DNA from: Lactuca virosa
Taxonomy: Eukaryota; Streptophyta; Magnoliopsida; Asterales; Asteraceae
Reading direction: 5' to 3'
DNA length: 64,000 bases
Assembly: GCA_928212115.1 (NCBI GenBank)
Contig: CAKMRJ010002223.1
Span: 312,025,639-312,089,638, forward strand
How positions within the stretch are numbered: the first letter of the stretch is position 1; each line of letters begins with the position of its first letter. This document shows, piece by piece, positions 45,120-57,462 of the stretch. A model generated the notes under the pieces. The model had not been told where the DNA came from. It saw only the letters and a program-made list of their open reading frames with translations, and ran no database searches. The translations under genes and the position numbers were made by a program.

Positions 45120-46017
45120 AATATCATCCTTCAGCCCTATGCTCCGAGCATGCTGGAGATGCTTAGCTTGAGTCAGTCCCTTCGTGAGGGGATCTGCTGG
45201 GTTCTCATCCGATGATACCCTCTTTGCCACGAGGATTCCTTCATCTATTCGATGTCTGATGAAGTGATATTTTCTGTCAATGTGTCTGGATCTCCCATGA
45301 TCTCTTGGTTCCTTGGCTAAGGCAACCGCACTATTGCTGTCACAGAAAAATCTCCATTGGCTCCTTTATAGCTGGTACAACTCCAAGGTCTTCGATGAAG
45401 TTCTTTAGCCATATAGCCTCCTTTGCTGCCTCGCTTGCTGCTATATACTCTGATTCACAAGTGGAATCAGCCACTGTCTCCTGCTTGGAACTTTTCCAAG
45501 TAATTGCCCCTCCGTTTAGAGTAAAGACCCAGCCCGACTGAGAGCGGAAATTATCCCTGTCAGTCTGAAAGCTAGCATCACTATACCCTACAACTCTCAA
45601 GTTCTCACTGCCACCGAGGGTAAGGACCCAGTTCTTAGTCCTCCGTAGATACTTGATGATATTCTTTACCGCAGTCCAGTGTGCCTTGCCAGGGTTCCCC
45701 TGATACCTGCTAACCATGCTCAAAGCAAAGGCTACATCAGGTCGAGTACACATCATAGCATACATGATCGATCCAACAGCTGAAGCATAAGGTATTCGAC
45801 TCATTTCTTCTATCTCAGCCTCAGTACTAGGGCTTTGTGTCTTACTCAATCTGGCGTTACTCTGGATGGGTAACTCTCCTTTCTTGGAGTTATGCATGTT
45901 GAACCTTTTCAACACTTTGTCCACATAGGTGCTTTGACTAAGTCCAATTAGTCTTTTACTCCTGTTTCTCAAAATCCTTATCCCTAGGATATAGGCAGCT
46001 TCTCCAAGGTCCTTCAC
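45120..46017 (-). pseudogene. E8 RT C-terminal part and RNase H
   Basis: MKDLGEAAYILGIRILRNRS and GLSQSTYVDKVLKRFNM are the end of RT; PYASAVGSIMYAMMCTRPD and SRYQGNPGKAHWTAVKNI follow. RNase H has VVGYSDASFQTDRDN (Asp), ADSTCESEYIAASEAAKEA (Glu) and, after a one-base shift near 45345, the DNS motif and HIDRKYHFIRHRIDEGIL up to about 45125. E9 inserted at the right edge (46022), splitting the RT. Confidence 0.92.
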
Positions 46018-46022
46018 AGTGG

Positions 46023-46775
46023 TGTTGGATTAATGTCTAAGTCCATAACTATAATTGATAAGACTTGACCGAAGCCGGCATGGTCCATTTGGGTTGCATG
46101 GCATCATGCATTTGGATAGACTATAATGAGAGAAATAACACTTAAGGTTGGTTAATATATTATAAGTTCTAATATATTAATAAGGTTATTTAATTAGTAT
46201 TGATCAAGAATTAATTTGGAATTAATTAAGTGATCAAAAGGAGACTAATTAAATATATGGGTTGATTGTGTAAATCATTCATTCTTATATATGTGGGCTT
46301 GTGATCCAAGATTCCTTATGTTGAACTAAGTCCATGGGGTGACCCATGGATACTCCATGGAGGTTAAAATCCATGGAGCATAAGGAATGGGTAAAGTTAT
46401 GAGTTACATGGTGTAACCCTAATAGCCACCATATAAAAGAATCCCATGGCTCAAGAAATCGTGCACTAATGTGTGAGTGTGAGGGCTAGACGATTTCAAG
46501 GAGTGTTCAAGTTTCTCTCAAGTTATTCCAAGTGTATTTGGTGTTGTGTGAACCATTTGAGGTGTCACACTTGGGGCACTAGGCACTCAAGCTTCATGAA
46601 GACATTCTACATCAAAGAGGTATGTATTCTATCTTGTTATATTTATTATTTTGTATGCTAGATTAGGATAATACCTTGGATGTTCATAATTGTATGTATA
46701 ATAGAGAAAACATAGATCCAACGTATTTAGGGTTGCATGTACACTTAGGAGTGTTAGAATGCTCATAACCCAACA
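46023..46775 (+). repeat. E9 5' LTR
   Basis: Almost identical to the 3' copy; the differences are few, such as GACCGAAGCCGG against GACCCGACCCGG, and cacc against catc near 46430. A TATA-like catataaaag lies at about 46430. LTR similarity suggests a more recent insertion than the decay of its genes would imply. Confidence 0.93.
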
Positions 46776-47574
46776 GTGGTATCAGAGCCTAGGCTTGTTT
46801 TCTTGTTATACTTGCAAAAGTAGCTGAAAAATCGAGTTGGATGCATATATTCGATTGTTTTGGCTGGAATTGGACTAGGAACATTACCCTAAGATGTTTT
46901 TGGACTTATAACTTGTTTTTGATGTGGTAATGTTCATGCTAATCCAATTTCTAAGATAATTGTCATAATTTCAAGATTTGTATTAGTTTGTATGTTCATG
47001 CTAATTTCTTGAAGATTGATGATTTGAATTATCTTGTTCTTATGAGGTTCTTAGATTAATAGAAAAGTTGTGTGAAATAGTTGTTTTCAATCCATTTTAA
47101 TCTAAGAGTTGATTCCAAAGTGTGTTTTTGTAACTTGTCCTCAAGTTATATGAAAAGTCACATTTATGAATCATAAAACTCATAAAAGTTGGCAAAGGTT
47201 ACAAAATGAAGAGTCTAGTTCTAATTAAATGGTTTTATGACTCCATAACTGTCCTAAAGTTATGGAGGTTCAAGAGTCTCTTCATTAAATTAAAAAAAAA
47301 GTGTAACCTTAATTAGTTCCATAAGTTACAATAAAAAAAAGTTATTTTTTTTTATTAATTAGTTTAAAGTCTTCCATAACTTGTCCTCAAGTTATGGAAC
47401 TTGAAGAGTTTTTTTTTTTTTTTTTAAATTAAAACTACTTTAAACTCATAAGTTATGGAATTAATTAGTTTTGAATAGTTTCAAAACTTGCCCTCAAGTT
47501 TTGGAATTTGAAAAGTTAAAATTCAACCCTTATACTTTATAAATATTTTTTATAAGTTAAAATTCAATATATAT

Positions 47575-47605
<31 letters not shown>

Positions 47606-48396
47606 TATATATATGTATAAGAGTAAAGTCAGTCTTACCGTTAGTAGGCCTCATTCACGAAGCCGGTCTATAAGGGGGTATAAGGTTACTGCCTATAAAA
47701 TGGCAGTTTAATGGGTGTCCACTCTCAACCACCGCTTCCTTGACTGGTGGAGGGTCGTTAGCCGAACGGGTAGGACAAGGACTATAATTCTCCTTCCATT
47801 AAAAGTATTAATGATAAATACTAAGTAACTAAACTCTTATTAATACCCAATCTTAGTTACTTAGGAAAATGTGAATTTGGTGCTAACCCATGAAATTACA
47901 CTTTGCACTTTGCTTAAGTCGTTAGTGGAGCGTGTGTGGTTAACCGGCACACTAACCTGGACTTAACAAGGTAGGCAAAGGGTAACTTAATATTTATCAT
48001 AGTATCGGTGGAGCGTGTGTGGTTAACCGGCACACTGATTAAGGGGTAAATATTAAGGGTACCAAGTATATTTGCATGGTTATTCAAACCTTGTTTTGTG
48101 ATCCTCGGCATCCCAGTCACAAAACCTGAAGGGCACACTCGAGATTGAAACATGCCTTTGAACAGTTCAATGAATCTCAAAGATCTAGGACTTTCAAATC
48201 CAATTAAAACCTAATAAATTATTTCGTTTTTCATGGTGGAAATTGGTGAATCGTCATTCACCTACCTTCAAATATTTTATAGCTTGGATTACGGCATCCC
48301 TCTTCTAAGTTATAAAATAGTTTGTTGGGTCCTAGCCTTAATATTTCATATTGGGTGTCATATTAAGGACTTTAAATCAACTATCTTGAATATCTC
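46776..48396 (+). other. E9 primer binding site and structured leader
   Basis: TGGTATCAGAGCC at 46777-46789 is the initiator tRNA-Met primer site, one base after the LTR. The leader holds four strong inverted repeats (47131-47503), a TA-repeat (47567-47620) and two copies of a conserved 28-bp motif (47925-47952 and 48008-48035). The same leader, inverted, is in E8 at 56350-57442. No protein is encoded. Confidence 0.8.
47131..47503 (+). repeat. Four hairpins with matched stem changes
   Basis: Inverted repeats at 47131-47148 (TAACTTG-tcct-CAAGTTA), 47241-47267 (CTCCATAACT and AGTTATGGAG), 47372-47399 (TTCCATAACTTG-tcct-CAAGTTATGGAA) and 47482-47503 (CAAAACTTG-ccct-CAAGTTTTG). Each lies in a degenerate unit of about 110-130 bp. 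Base changes between copies occur on both sides of the stems. Confidence 0.85.
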
Positions 48397-49718
48397 CCAA
48401 AAAGATGTCTGGTCTAGACATTTATGATCTTCCCAAATCTCTTGAAACAAGCTTTCCTAAATGAAGATGATGTCCCATGGATATCATACTTCTTTCACCT
48501 CCTCCAATTATTCTCCCTAACCCACAAGTTCCTAAAAAGTTTAAGGTCACTCAAGCCCTATTGGCAAGGCAAGGTCTAGGTGTGATCACATCTTGGAGAT
48601 GTAGTCACATATTGACAAGCCGGGAGAGTTGGGTGTCAAAGTCTTGAGAAAGTTGGTGGCTCAACTACTTTCTAAGTCACATAGTGAGTTCTTTTGGGAA
48701 TCCTATGAAACAGACTAAGACAAGACCCTTAATGATCTTATCTATTTGCTAAGATCAACTTCCTAAAACGCTATGGACATTGACAATGATGACATTGGAT
48801 ATCCAGTAAAGCTCTCTCTTCCCAATGGAAAGGGATCCGCCATAGTCAACTCGGTTGACCCAATGGTAAAGAGAGAGGCGAAGTCTGAGATAGTCCCATT
48901 ATCAAGGGTCCATAGGTAACTATTGCCAAAGGAAGGGGCATTGGTTACGAAGCTGCCAAATTTACCTAAGGATGTTAAAGTCAATAAGTTTGGCTCTACT
49001 TCAGGTAAAGTCCATTGTCTAACTCTATTAAGTACATGCTGATTCTGATCGCGAAGATGGATTTCAATCGCATGGTTCGGTGATCAGAATTTTGGGCTAT
49101 ACTTAAGAGTTATGATATTTATATTGCTTAGGAATAGATAACAACAAGGTTTCATATGGATTGTAAGGATAAGTTTTTCCGCAAAGTTTTAAAATAAAAG
49201 AAAAAGGTTTTGATTTTATTTATTTTAAGTATCCTTACAATGGCATTTGTGAAAAGTTGTTGCTTATAAGATTCCATTGATAGCAATATTGGAAAAATGG
49301 ATTTGATTCTTTCGGTTGTGGTAGTGTCTAATATTACCAAATAAGGAAAGATTCTCATCACCCAAGGTTCAATTGGACCGAAACTTGGAATCATGCAAGT
49401 TGTATAGTATGATGAATGAGAACTTTCAGCTTGGAAAATTAAGACTAATTCCTTATGTGAATAAGGAAAGGACTAAGGGATCGAGTACACATTCTTGTGC
49501 ACTGGTCAAGTCCACCACAAAAGATCAAGAAGACTATTCGTCATGATTTACTTAAGTTCAGTAAATATGGTTATACTTATAAGTTTAAGTATAAGTCTGT
49601 AGCATTGGAGAAGTTTCAATGTGAGACAGAACGAATAAGAAGAATCAAAGTATGGCAGAAAGATAAAAGTTTCTCAAATCTGAAAAGATGGGAGAGTACT
49701 TTAGTATCATGTTTATGA
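48397..49718 (+). pseudogene. E9 gag and integrase remnants
   Basis: A short gag-like start is at about 48397 (MSGLDIYDLPKSLETSFL) and is soon broken. Between 48700 and 49490 stops are frequent. At 49497-49718 the run KYGYTYKFKYKSVALEKF resembles the copia integrase core that in E8 reads RYGYVYLIKHKSETFEKF, but the catalytic residues are not recognisable. The assignment rests on this similarity and the element context. Confidence 0.5.
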
Positions 49719-52620
49719 TCATCTTAATGATTAAGATACCATATCACAATTGGTCCTCTAAAGTCATCTTAGTGCATTCTTATGACTAAGAAGAGGAGTC
49801 ATGAATTGTTGAAATGGTTAAATCAAAAAGATGAGTCATACTTCGTTCCAAAACAATTCTTAGAGTCATACTCCAAGATTGTAACTTGAGTGACATATCT
49901 TAAAGAGGGTTTGTTAACACTAGTCAAATGTAAGAGTAAAAGGTTATCTACTCTTGTACATTTGAAATTGGTAAGTTGTGATGTTTTGGATAAAACAGAG
50001 ACCAACTTAGGCCAATTGTGTAAAGTGTTAGTCTTGATAAAGAATCCGCACTATCTCTTGAATATTTGACAAGGGAGTCTTATATGTCAAGAGGACAGTG
50101 GGAGTCTTAAAGCTCTTGAAAGTTTCAAGACTTAATCAAGAATAAAACCTAAAGTCCTTCACTAGCACACGACTTGAGGTTTATAACCTATCGTGTTGAA
50201 ATTTTTGTGCCTATTCAAGTTGGCTTTGCATAGGAGTTCTGAGAGTTCTCAATTGGTTGCACAACTACTTGGAAGCAATGGCAGGCACCTGAGCTGCCAA
50301 ATGGCAAGAATTTAAGATTGCACAAGTTTAATCAATATGAGTTTGGATTTGTCACTAACCTTGTCTTGTGATTATGGTTTTGACAAATTCACATGGATAA
50401 GAACACATACACTATTAAATCTAAGTGTCATAAGGTTTCTCTCCGATTCATGAAAATGATGGTGAGGAAACACTTTCACTAAGTAGATTTTAGCTAGATA
50501 GCAATTGTGATATTTGCATTCTCAAAGTCGTTAGTGGAGCGTGTGTGGTTTACCGGCACACTAACATGGACTTGTGAGAAGTGGCAAAGGTCTAAACAAT
50601 TGAGACTATGATTACGACATCCCTTTTCATAGTTCTAAAATTGTTTAGACACACATGTGAGCTATCTAAGAGAGGTGTATGATTTTGATAAAGTTTTATC
50701 AAAACAATCTAGTATCAGAAATCTGAACTTTGGTAAGAAAGTCAGCTGATTTCTGAGTACATGTCAAAGCTAGTGGGAGCATAAGTGTTATGCTAATAAT
50801 CATCATGTTAGTGGGAGCATGATAATTATGACAAAGGTTGCAAGTTAGCAATGTTAATTATAGAAAACAAAAGTTTCAATTCGTGAGGTTGCAGGGGTTG
50901 AAAAAGTTGTTTTGCTATAATTAAGGGAGAGGAAATTATACTTCATTTCAATTCTAAAAGCTTAGATTGAGATTTTAATCGTATTTAATCAAGGATATAT
51001 ATATGAATTTCATGTTGGAATGGCTCAACATAAGGAAATTCTATATATGGGTCCATTATTTGCGTTCTAAAATTCGATTATGATTACGGCATCCCTTTTC
51101 ATAATCTGAATTTTGAGAACTTGGCAAATTGAAATGGAAATATTATAGCAAAAGACTGGTTTAGTCTTTATGTGAGACATCATGAATCGTGTCCCATATG
51201 CTTCGGATATAGGATCGATTACATGTGCTATATTCATCCTTTCTAAAATTTTCCAAATGCCTGGGGCATTATGAAGGGAAAAGGTCTAGAATTGGATATG
51301 ACTAAAATGATTAAGCAATTGTCGAGGACAATCTAAGGTTTACCAAAGATTGGTTGCTCAAGGACAGTTGGAAGTATAATGTTAATTCTGGAAGGACCAT
51401 ATTGACATAATCTGTAAGGAGGCAACTCTTGTTCAGAAGTGATAGTCAAAATGGAATATGGAAATGTTTCAAAGTTAGAAATTATTCAATATGTGTAAGA
51501 TTAGGAAACTTAATGAAAGAAGGATGTTTCCAAGGAGCTGATCTCCTTTGGAATGCTCTGTAATGATTGTTGTCAAGTCTTTCTGACTTCGTGCATAATC
51601 ATTAAGAGGATCAATGCATATAAGTTTAGAATCTAACAGATTTCAGTAAATGGCATGAATTTGGAATTCTTGCATTTGCAGTAAGGATTTGGGACTGTGA
51701 AAAGAGGATCATTGGAGTGATGTTCAATTGATCTATTTTACAAAGTAAAGATCATAGACAAACATAGTATGCATACTTGGTGTATGGCATGACTAGTGTT
51801 TAGAAAACATAGTGTACATGCTTGGAGCATGGGACAACTATTGTTTTAAATTCAAGTATAAAGTTGATAAAACCGAAACAATGAATAATGAGTAATCAGT
51901 ATGGTGATAAATAAAAGTGTTTATTTATATTCATAGGGTTTGATACCATATTCGATTCATTTATTCTTGTGTTTCACTTTTGGTTTGTAGAGGTCCAAGT
52001 TGGTGGACAAAGTGGTGCTACAACACTCATGAGTGCTCATAAGTTCTGAGTATTGGATTCAACCCGCGCTCATTTGAATCACTTCATGGATTTTATCACG
52101 AGTGATCATGAGACGATAATATCTTATATTCTTCAAACCTAGAGATATGAGTTGTTACTATGAGTTGGTTATACATTGATTGCACGAAAACGCATTGGTA
52201 ACTCGATGTTATAAAACGTGCCTTTGTGTATGATTCAACAAGTAGTAGAACAAGCCATATGAGTCGAAGTTTATCCATTCCTTTTACCTTCGGGATAAAA
52301 GCGATATCTGTGGGCCCCTCGATGATTTAAAGATGATACATGTGAGTGCTTGGCCAAGCCAGGACTGATTTGATTTGTTCAATCAGTCAGTCATCATGAA
52401 TCGGAAATCGGGAAACAACAAATGGACAGAGAGAATGATTGATAATCCATGTCTCAGTCCATATGATATCTAGAATGGAGGAATATATGATCCCTTATCT
52501 AATGGACAAGTCATTGACAAAGGTCAGAGTTCATCGACAAGGTCAGAGTTCGACAGAAGCTTTTGAGAGCTACGATTGCTGATCGGTTCCTGAAGTCATA
52601 CGCAATAATAGTTTTAGACT
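49719..52620 (+). other. E9 degraded internal region
   Basis: About 2.9 kb where RT and RNase H would be expected, but no frame over about 60 codons and no YVDD or RNase H motif is visible. It holds another copy of the leader motif (50534-50561) and two stretches with GATTACGRCATCCC (50615, 51070) also found in the leader (48288), so parts seem to be duplicated leader DNA. The end (51960-52620) is the 3' region shared with E8. Confidence 0.55.
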
Positions 52621-53386
52621 TATCCAAGTGGGAGACTGTTGGATTAATGTCTAAGTCCATAACTATAATTGGTAAGACTTGACCCGACCCGGCATGGTCC
52701 ATTTGGGTTGCATGGCATCATGCATTTGGATAGACTATAATGAGAGAAATAACACTTAAGGTTGGTTAATATATTATAAGTTCTAATATATTAATAAGGT
52801 TATTTAATTAGTATTGATCAAGAATTAATTTGGAATTAATTAAGTGATCAAAAGGAACTAATTAAATATATGGGTTGATTGTGTAAATCATTCATTCTTA
52901 TATATGTGGGCTTGTGATCCAAGATTCCTTATGTTGGACTAAGTCCATGGGGTGACCCATGGATACTCCATGGAGGTTAAAATCCATGGAGCATAAGGAA
53001 TGGGTAAAGTTATGAGTTACATGGTGTAACCCTAATAGCCATCATATAAAAGAATCCCATGGCTCAAGAAATCGTGCACTAATGTGTGAGTGTGAGGGCT
53101 AGACGATTTCAAGGAGTGTTCAAGTTTCTCTCAAGTTATTCCAAGTGTATTTGGTGTTGTGTGAACCATATGAGGTGTCACACTTGGGGCACTAGGCACT
53201 CAAGCTTCATGAAGACATTCTACATCAAAGAGGTATGTATTCTATCTTGTTATATTTATTTTTGTATGCTAGATTAGGATAATACCTTGGATGTTCATAA
53301 TTGTATGTATAATAGAAAAAACATAGATCCAAGGTATTTAGGGTTGCATGTACACTTAGGAGTGTTAGAATGCTCATAACCCAACA
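52621..53386 (+). repeat. E9 polypurine tract and 3' LTR
   Basis: The tract ccaagtgggagac (52624-52636) precedes the LTR at 52637. The LTR is 750 bp and ends ACCCAACA at 53386, followed by the duplication AGTGG. Confidence 0.93.
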
Positions 53387-53391
53387 AGTGG

Positions 53392-53965
53392 AACACTTCC
53401 CAAGCCAGGACTTTACTTCCTGCAGGGTTGGGATGTCATTTCCTATGAGTAGTATGTCATCCACATACAGTACCAAAAAGCTGACTATACTCCCACTATC
53501 CTTGATAAAGACACAGATTCATCTTCACTCCTTGAAAAGCCAAATTCTTTGACTTTCTCATCAAAGCAAAGATTCCATCTGCGAGGTGGCTGTGTTTAAT
53601 CCATAAATGGATTTCTCGAGCTTACAATACACACTCTAAATGGGTACTCTGTACTGACCAAACCCTCTGGCTGAACCATGTAAACATCTTCAGCCAACTT
53701 TCCATTAAGGAAAGCGGTTTGACATCCATTTGCCATATTTCATAATCATGAATGCAGCGGGCTAACAGACCCTAATAGACTTAATCTTGGCCATGGTGAA
53801 AAGTGGGTCATCATAATCAACTCCCCCGGAGTTTGAGAATAACCCTTTGCAACCAGTCGTGCCTTATAAGTGTGTACATTACCAACTCCATGTCGGTCTT
53901 TCTTCCTGAAGATCCATTTGCACCCAACTATCTTACGAACAGGTACATTGTCAACCAAGTTCAAA
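53392..53965 (-). pseudogene. E8 RT N-terminal part with YVDD
   Basis: VLYVDDILLIGNDIPTLQEV (catalytic YVDD) and KSWLGKCST lie next to the E9 border. Upstream on the minus strand KLEKSIYGLK and further pieces are broken by stops, and 53964-53746 reads CKWIFRKKDRHGVGNVHTYK and ARLVAKGYSQTPG, the start of copia RT. Confidence 0.87.
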
Positions 53966-54830
53966 CTTGATTGTCATACATGGATGTATCTCGCTATCCA
54001 TAGCCTCTTTCCATTTAGCAACCTCAGGGCCTGCCATGGCTTCCGTTGTAGCTTTTAGGCTCATCCAGATTTACCAGTGTGTTATCACTGATAAGTGTCT
54101 CACCTGCCGTAATATGAAAACCATAATAATGTCCGGTGCATTCCTACTCTGGTGGACGCCTCAGAGGTATAGATTCTTCAGTCGGTCAACAGGAGAGTTT
54201 CCTCCTCAGGTTGAGGGCTAGGGTTTGAGGTTTCCTTCACCACTGATCTTGAATTTCCTCAAGGTCAATTTGCCTCCCATTGTCTCCTTGGCTCATGAAT
54301 TCTCTCTCGAGGAAAGAATCCTCTTCTTGCTACAAAGACCACATTCCACTGGGTCTATTAGACGATGTCACCAAAGGAGTTTGTGGGTAGCCGATGAAAA
54401 ATTAACCTTTCGCTCGGGTTTTGAGCTTATCGTGAGTCTCGCATCTCACGAAAGCCTCGGATCGAAGCATCTTAATGTTCGGATCGAAGCATCTTAATGT
54501 TCCAGCCCAACTGATTCTCCACTTCTTGCTTAAACTCTTTGAATTTCTCAAAGGTTTCTGACTTATGCTTGATTAGGTAGACATATCCATATCTACTAAA
54601 ATCATCAGTAAAAGTCACATCCGTGTGTATGAGGTCCAACAAACCTTCACCCCTAGCACAAGTGCCAGTAAAAGGTGACTTTGTCATTTTACCAAGCAAA
54701 CATGATTCACAACTATCATCTGACTTTAGGTAAAATGACTCCAAGACTCCAGCCTTTTGGAGTTGGCCTATGCGTTTCTTGCTTACATGTCCAAGACGAC
54801 AATGCCATAAGGATGCTTTATCTAAGCTAG
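53966..54830 (-). pseudogene. E8 integrase
   Basis: 54830-54472 holds the zinc part (WHCRLGHVSKKRIGQLQKAG, SCESCLLGKMTKSPFTG) and the core start DLIHTDVTFTDDFSRYGYVY with an internal deletion directly after the first catalytic Asp. KFKEFKQEVENQLGWNIKML follows and then stops. The rest to 53966 is broken into short pieces, with a 22-bp direct repeat at 54460-54500. Confidence 0.85.
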
Positions 54831-55297
54831 TGGAAGAGTTAATACAAATACATTATTTCCTAGATTATCTACAACATATACAGTTTTATACACGCCATCA
54901 CAAGGTAATGCTTTAAAATAAAGAACATTATTAAAGAAAGCATCAATACTACCATTATTATTATCAAAATAAAAGGTAAAACCTTGTTTATACAATGCAT
55001 GAAAGAAAAATAACATTGTTGTCATTTATGGCGAATAATAACATTATTCAAATCTAATGTAAACCCACTATTTGCACTAAGGAATAAACTCTTATCTTGT
55101 GACAGGTGAAGCTTTCTGTTACCCATGATCAAGTTTATCTTTCCCTGCTCCACTCTCAGTTCTTTTAGTCCCTGCAAATCACAACATATGTGAATACCAC
55201 AACCTGTATCAAGGACCCAAGACTTAGAATGAGGTGAGTTATTAGACAAAATAGTGTATATACCTGCATGGTTGGGTTTTACTTTCCCATCCTTCAA
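54831..55297 (-). pseudogene. E8 protease and GAG-pre-integrase
   Basis: WVLDTGCGIHICCDLQGL shows the DTG site of the copia aspartic protease. LRVEQGKINLIMGNRKLHLS and FTLDLNNVIIRHK continue toward the pre-integrase region, which is open again at 55025-54822 (LYFKALPCDGVYKTVYVVDN) in another frame. Confidence 0.86.
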
Positions 55298-56200
55298 ATC
55301 TTGCTGATACTTTGGGCAGTTTCGCTTCCAGTGCTTCTTTTCATGGAAATAGAAGCATTCAGCCTCATTAGGGTTCGCAGAAGGAGTGACAACCTTTCTT
55401 GGTTTTTGCTTGAAGAGGAGCCTTAGGGTCTTACCCTTGGTACCTTAGAAGGGTTCTTTCTCTTTTCCTTTGCCATGCCCGATGCCAAGACATTGGCCGC
55501 AGTTGGAGTAGGAGTAGGAGTAGTAACAACCGACTTACCCTTTAGACCACTTTCGGCGGTCTTCAAGAGTCCTTGAAGTTTGCTGAGGGTGACTTTTCCT
55601 TGTTCATGTGATATGTCATGCGGAATTGATCATAACACGATGGCAAGGAGTGCAAAATGATGTCTATTGCTAACTCCTCAGGTAAGTTCACATTCAGCTT
55701 CAGTAAATGGTCCACATACCTTTGCATTTTTGTATGTGGCCCGTGATGGGTTCACCATCCATCATTCGGGTTGTTATCATGGAGGAGATTATTCCATATC
55801 GCTCTTGACGAGCACTTTGATGGTAGCGGTCCATCAAGTCCTGGTGCATCTCAAAAGGATAATAGTCCCCATAGGACTTTTGGAGCTCGGCTGTCATGGT
55901 GGCCCTCATGATGCATGCCACTTTTGTAGCATCTCTTTCATGTACCTCATATTCAGCAAGCTCTTCAGGAGTAGCAGTTGGCTTGGGTACCTTCAGCTCC
56001 TTGTCGAGAACATATTTTGTTCTCATACCGAGTTGACCATCCTGATGTTTCTGATCCAATCTGTAAAGTTGGACCCATCAAAGATGACTCTCCCACAAAG
56101 ATTCATGAGAGAGAAGGAGCTAGTAGGGTTTGAGCCAGAAGCATTGTTATTGGAGACATCTGAAAGAAGAGGCAATAGATTAGATTAGATATAGAGATAG
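55298..56200 (-). pseudogene. E8 gag
   Basis: The capsid part lies at 56059-55700 (KYVLDKELKVPKPTATPEEL, ATKVACIMRATMTAELQKSY, MITTRMMDGEPITGHIQKC), typical UBN2-type copia gag. The first part is in another frame to about 56150 (GSNPTSSFSLMN). The zinc knuckle near 55325-55370 (CFYFHEKKHWKRNC) has Phe in place of the second Cys. Stops and frameshifts break the rest. Confidence 0.83.
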
Positions 56201-57462
56201 TCCTTAACAAAACACCCAAATGTAATATTAAGGCTAGGACCCAACACAATTTATAACTTAGAAGAGGGATGCCGTAATCCAAGCTATAAGATATTTGAAG
56301 GTAGGTGAATGACGATTCACCAATTTCCACCATGAAAAACGAAATATTCATTAGGTTTTAATTGGTTTAGAAACTCCTAGATTCTTTGAGATTCATTGAA
56401 CTTTCTTCAATGGCTGTTTCAATCTCGAGCGTGCCCTTCAAGTTTTGTGACTGCGATGCCGAGGATCACAAAACAAGGTGTGAAGTAACCATGCAAATTA
56501 CTTGGTACCCTTAATGTATTACCCTCAATCGATGTGTCGGTTAACCACACACACTCCATCGATACTGATAAACATAAGTCACCCTTTACCTACCTTGTTA
56601 AGTTCAAGTTAGTGTACCGGTTAACCACACACGCTCCACTAACGACTTAAACAAAGTGTAAAGTGTAATTTCATGGATTAGCACCTTATTCACATTTTCC
56701 TAAAATAACTATGATTGGGAATTCAATAAAGTTTAGTTACTTTAGTATTATCATTTATATTTAATGAGAATTTATAAGTCCTTGTCCTACGCGTTCGGCT
56801 AACGACCCTCCACCGATCAAGGAAGCGGTGGGTGAGAGTGGACACCCATTAAGTTGCCATTTTATAGGCAACAACCTTACCCCCCTTATAGACCGGCTTC
56901 GTGAATGAGGCGTACTAGCGGTAAGACGACTTGATCTTATAATATATAAAATATTATTAAACTTATAATATTATAAAGTATAAGGGTTGATTTTAACTTT
57001 TAAAATTCTAGGGGTTTGGAACTAAAGTTTTTAATATGACTTTACATGTTCCAAAACTTGAGGGCAAGTTTTGTAAACTTTCAACAACTTTTCATTTCTC
57101 ATAACTTATGAGTTAATGGTTATTAAAAATGAAGAATCCTCATTTTTGTAACCTATGTGTTCTTTTAATGGTTATTTATAAATGTGATTTTTGGTTATCC
57201 ATAACTTAAACTAGTTATGGACTCCATTAAAACACATAAAGAGCAAGAATTAATCTAATCAATTATTAGCACATAATTTCTATGATTTCTAAACTCATAT
57301 GTTTATGAATGTTCATATCAAAAATTTCAAGAATCGTAAGTACCATTACAAAACTTGAAATTTTGATACGAGCTTTTGAACAAACTTCGATTTTCAAGTT
57401 TTTTTTTTTTTTTTTTTTTTTTGCATCAAGTATCAAATAAACAAAGCAGGCTCTGATATCAC
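56201..57462 (-). other. E8 leader and primer binding site
   Basis: The primer site at 57443-57462 reads TGATATCAGAGCC on the minus strand, next to the 5' LTR. The leader carries two copies of the 28-bp motif of E9 in inverted orientation (about 56533-56557 and 56612-56639) and hairpins at 57052-57073 and 57198-57221. A 24-base A/T homopolymer lies near 57400. No gene. Confidence 0.78.

Larger units (their letters stand above)
46023..53386 (+). mobile_element. E9: decayed Ty1/copia element inside E8 RT
   Basis: Two LTRs (46023-46775, 753 bp, and 52637-53386, 750 bp) start TGTTGGATTAATG and end ACCCAACA. The duplication AGTGG flanks it (46018-46022 and 53387-53391), and the E8 RT resumes on both sides. 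Inside are a primer site, a structured leader and heavily mutated gag and integrase traces, with a polypurine tract. It is related to E8 and lies in the opposite orientation. Confidence 0.93.

Noticed and set aside
45305..45541. Plus-strand frame of 78 codons opposite the E8 RNase H
   Set aside because: It is a shadow of the RNase H, which has clear family motifs on the minus strand.
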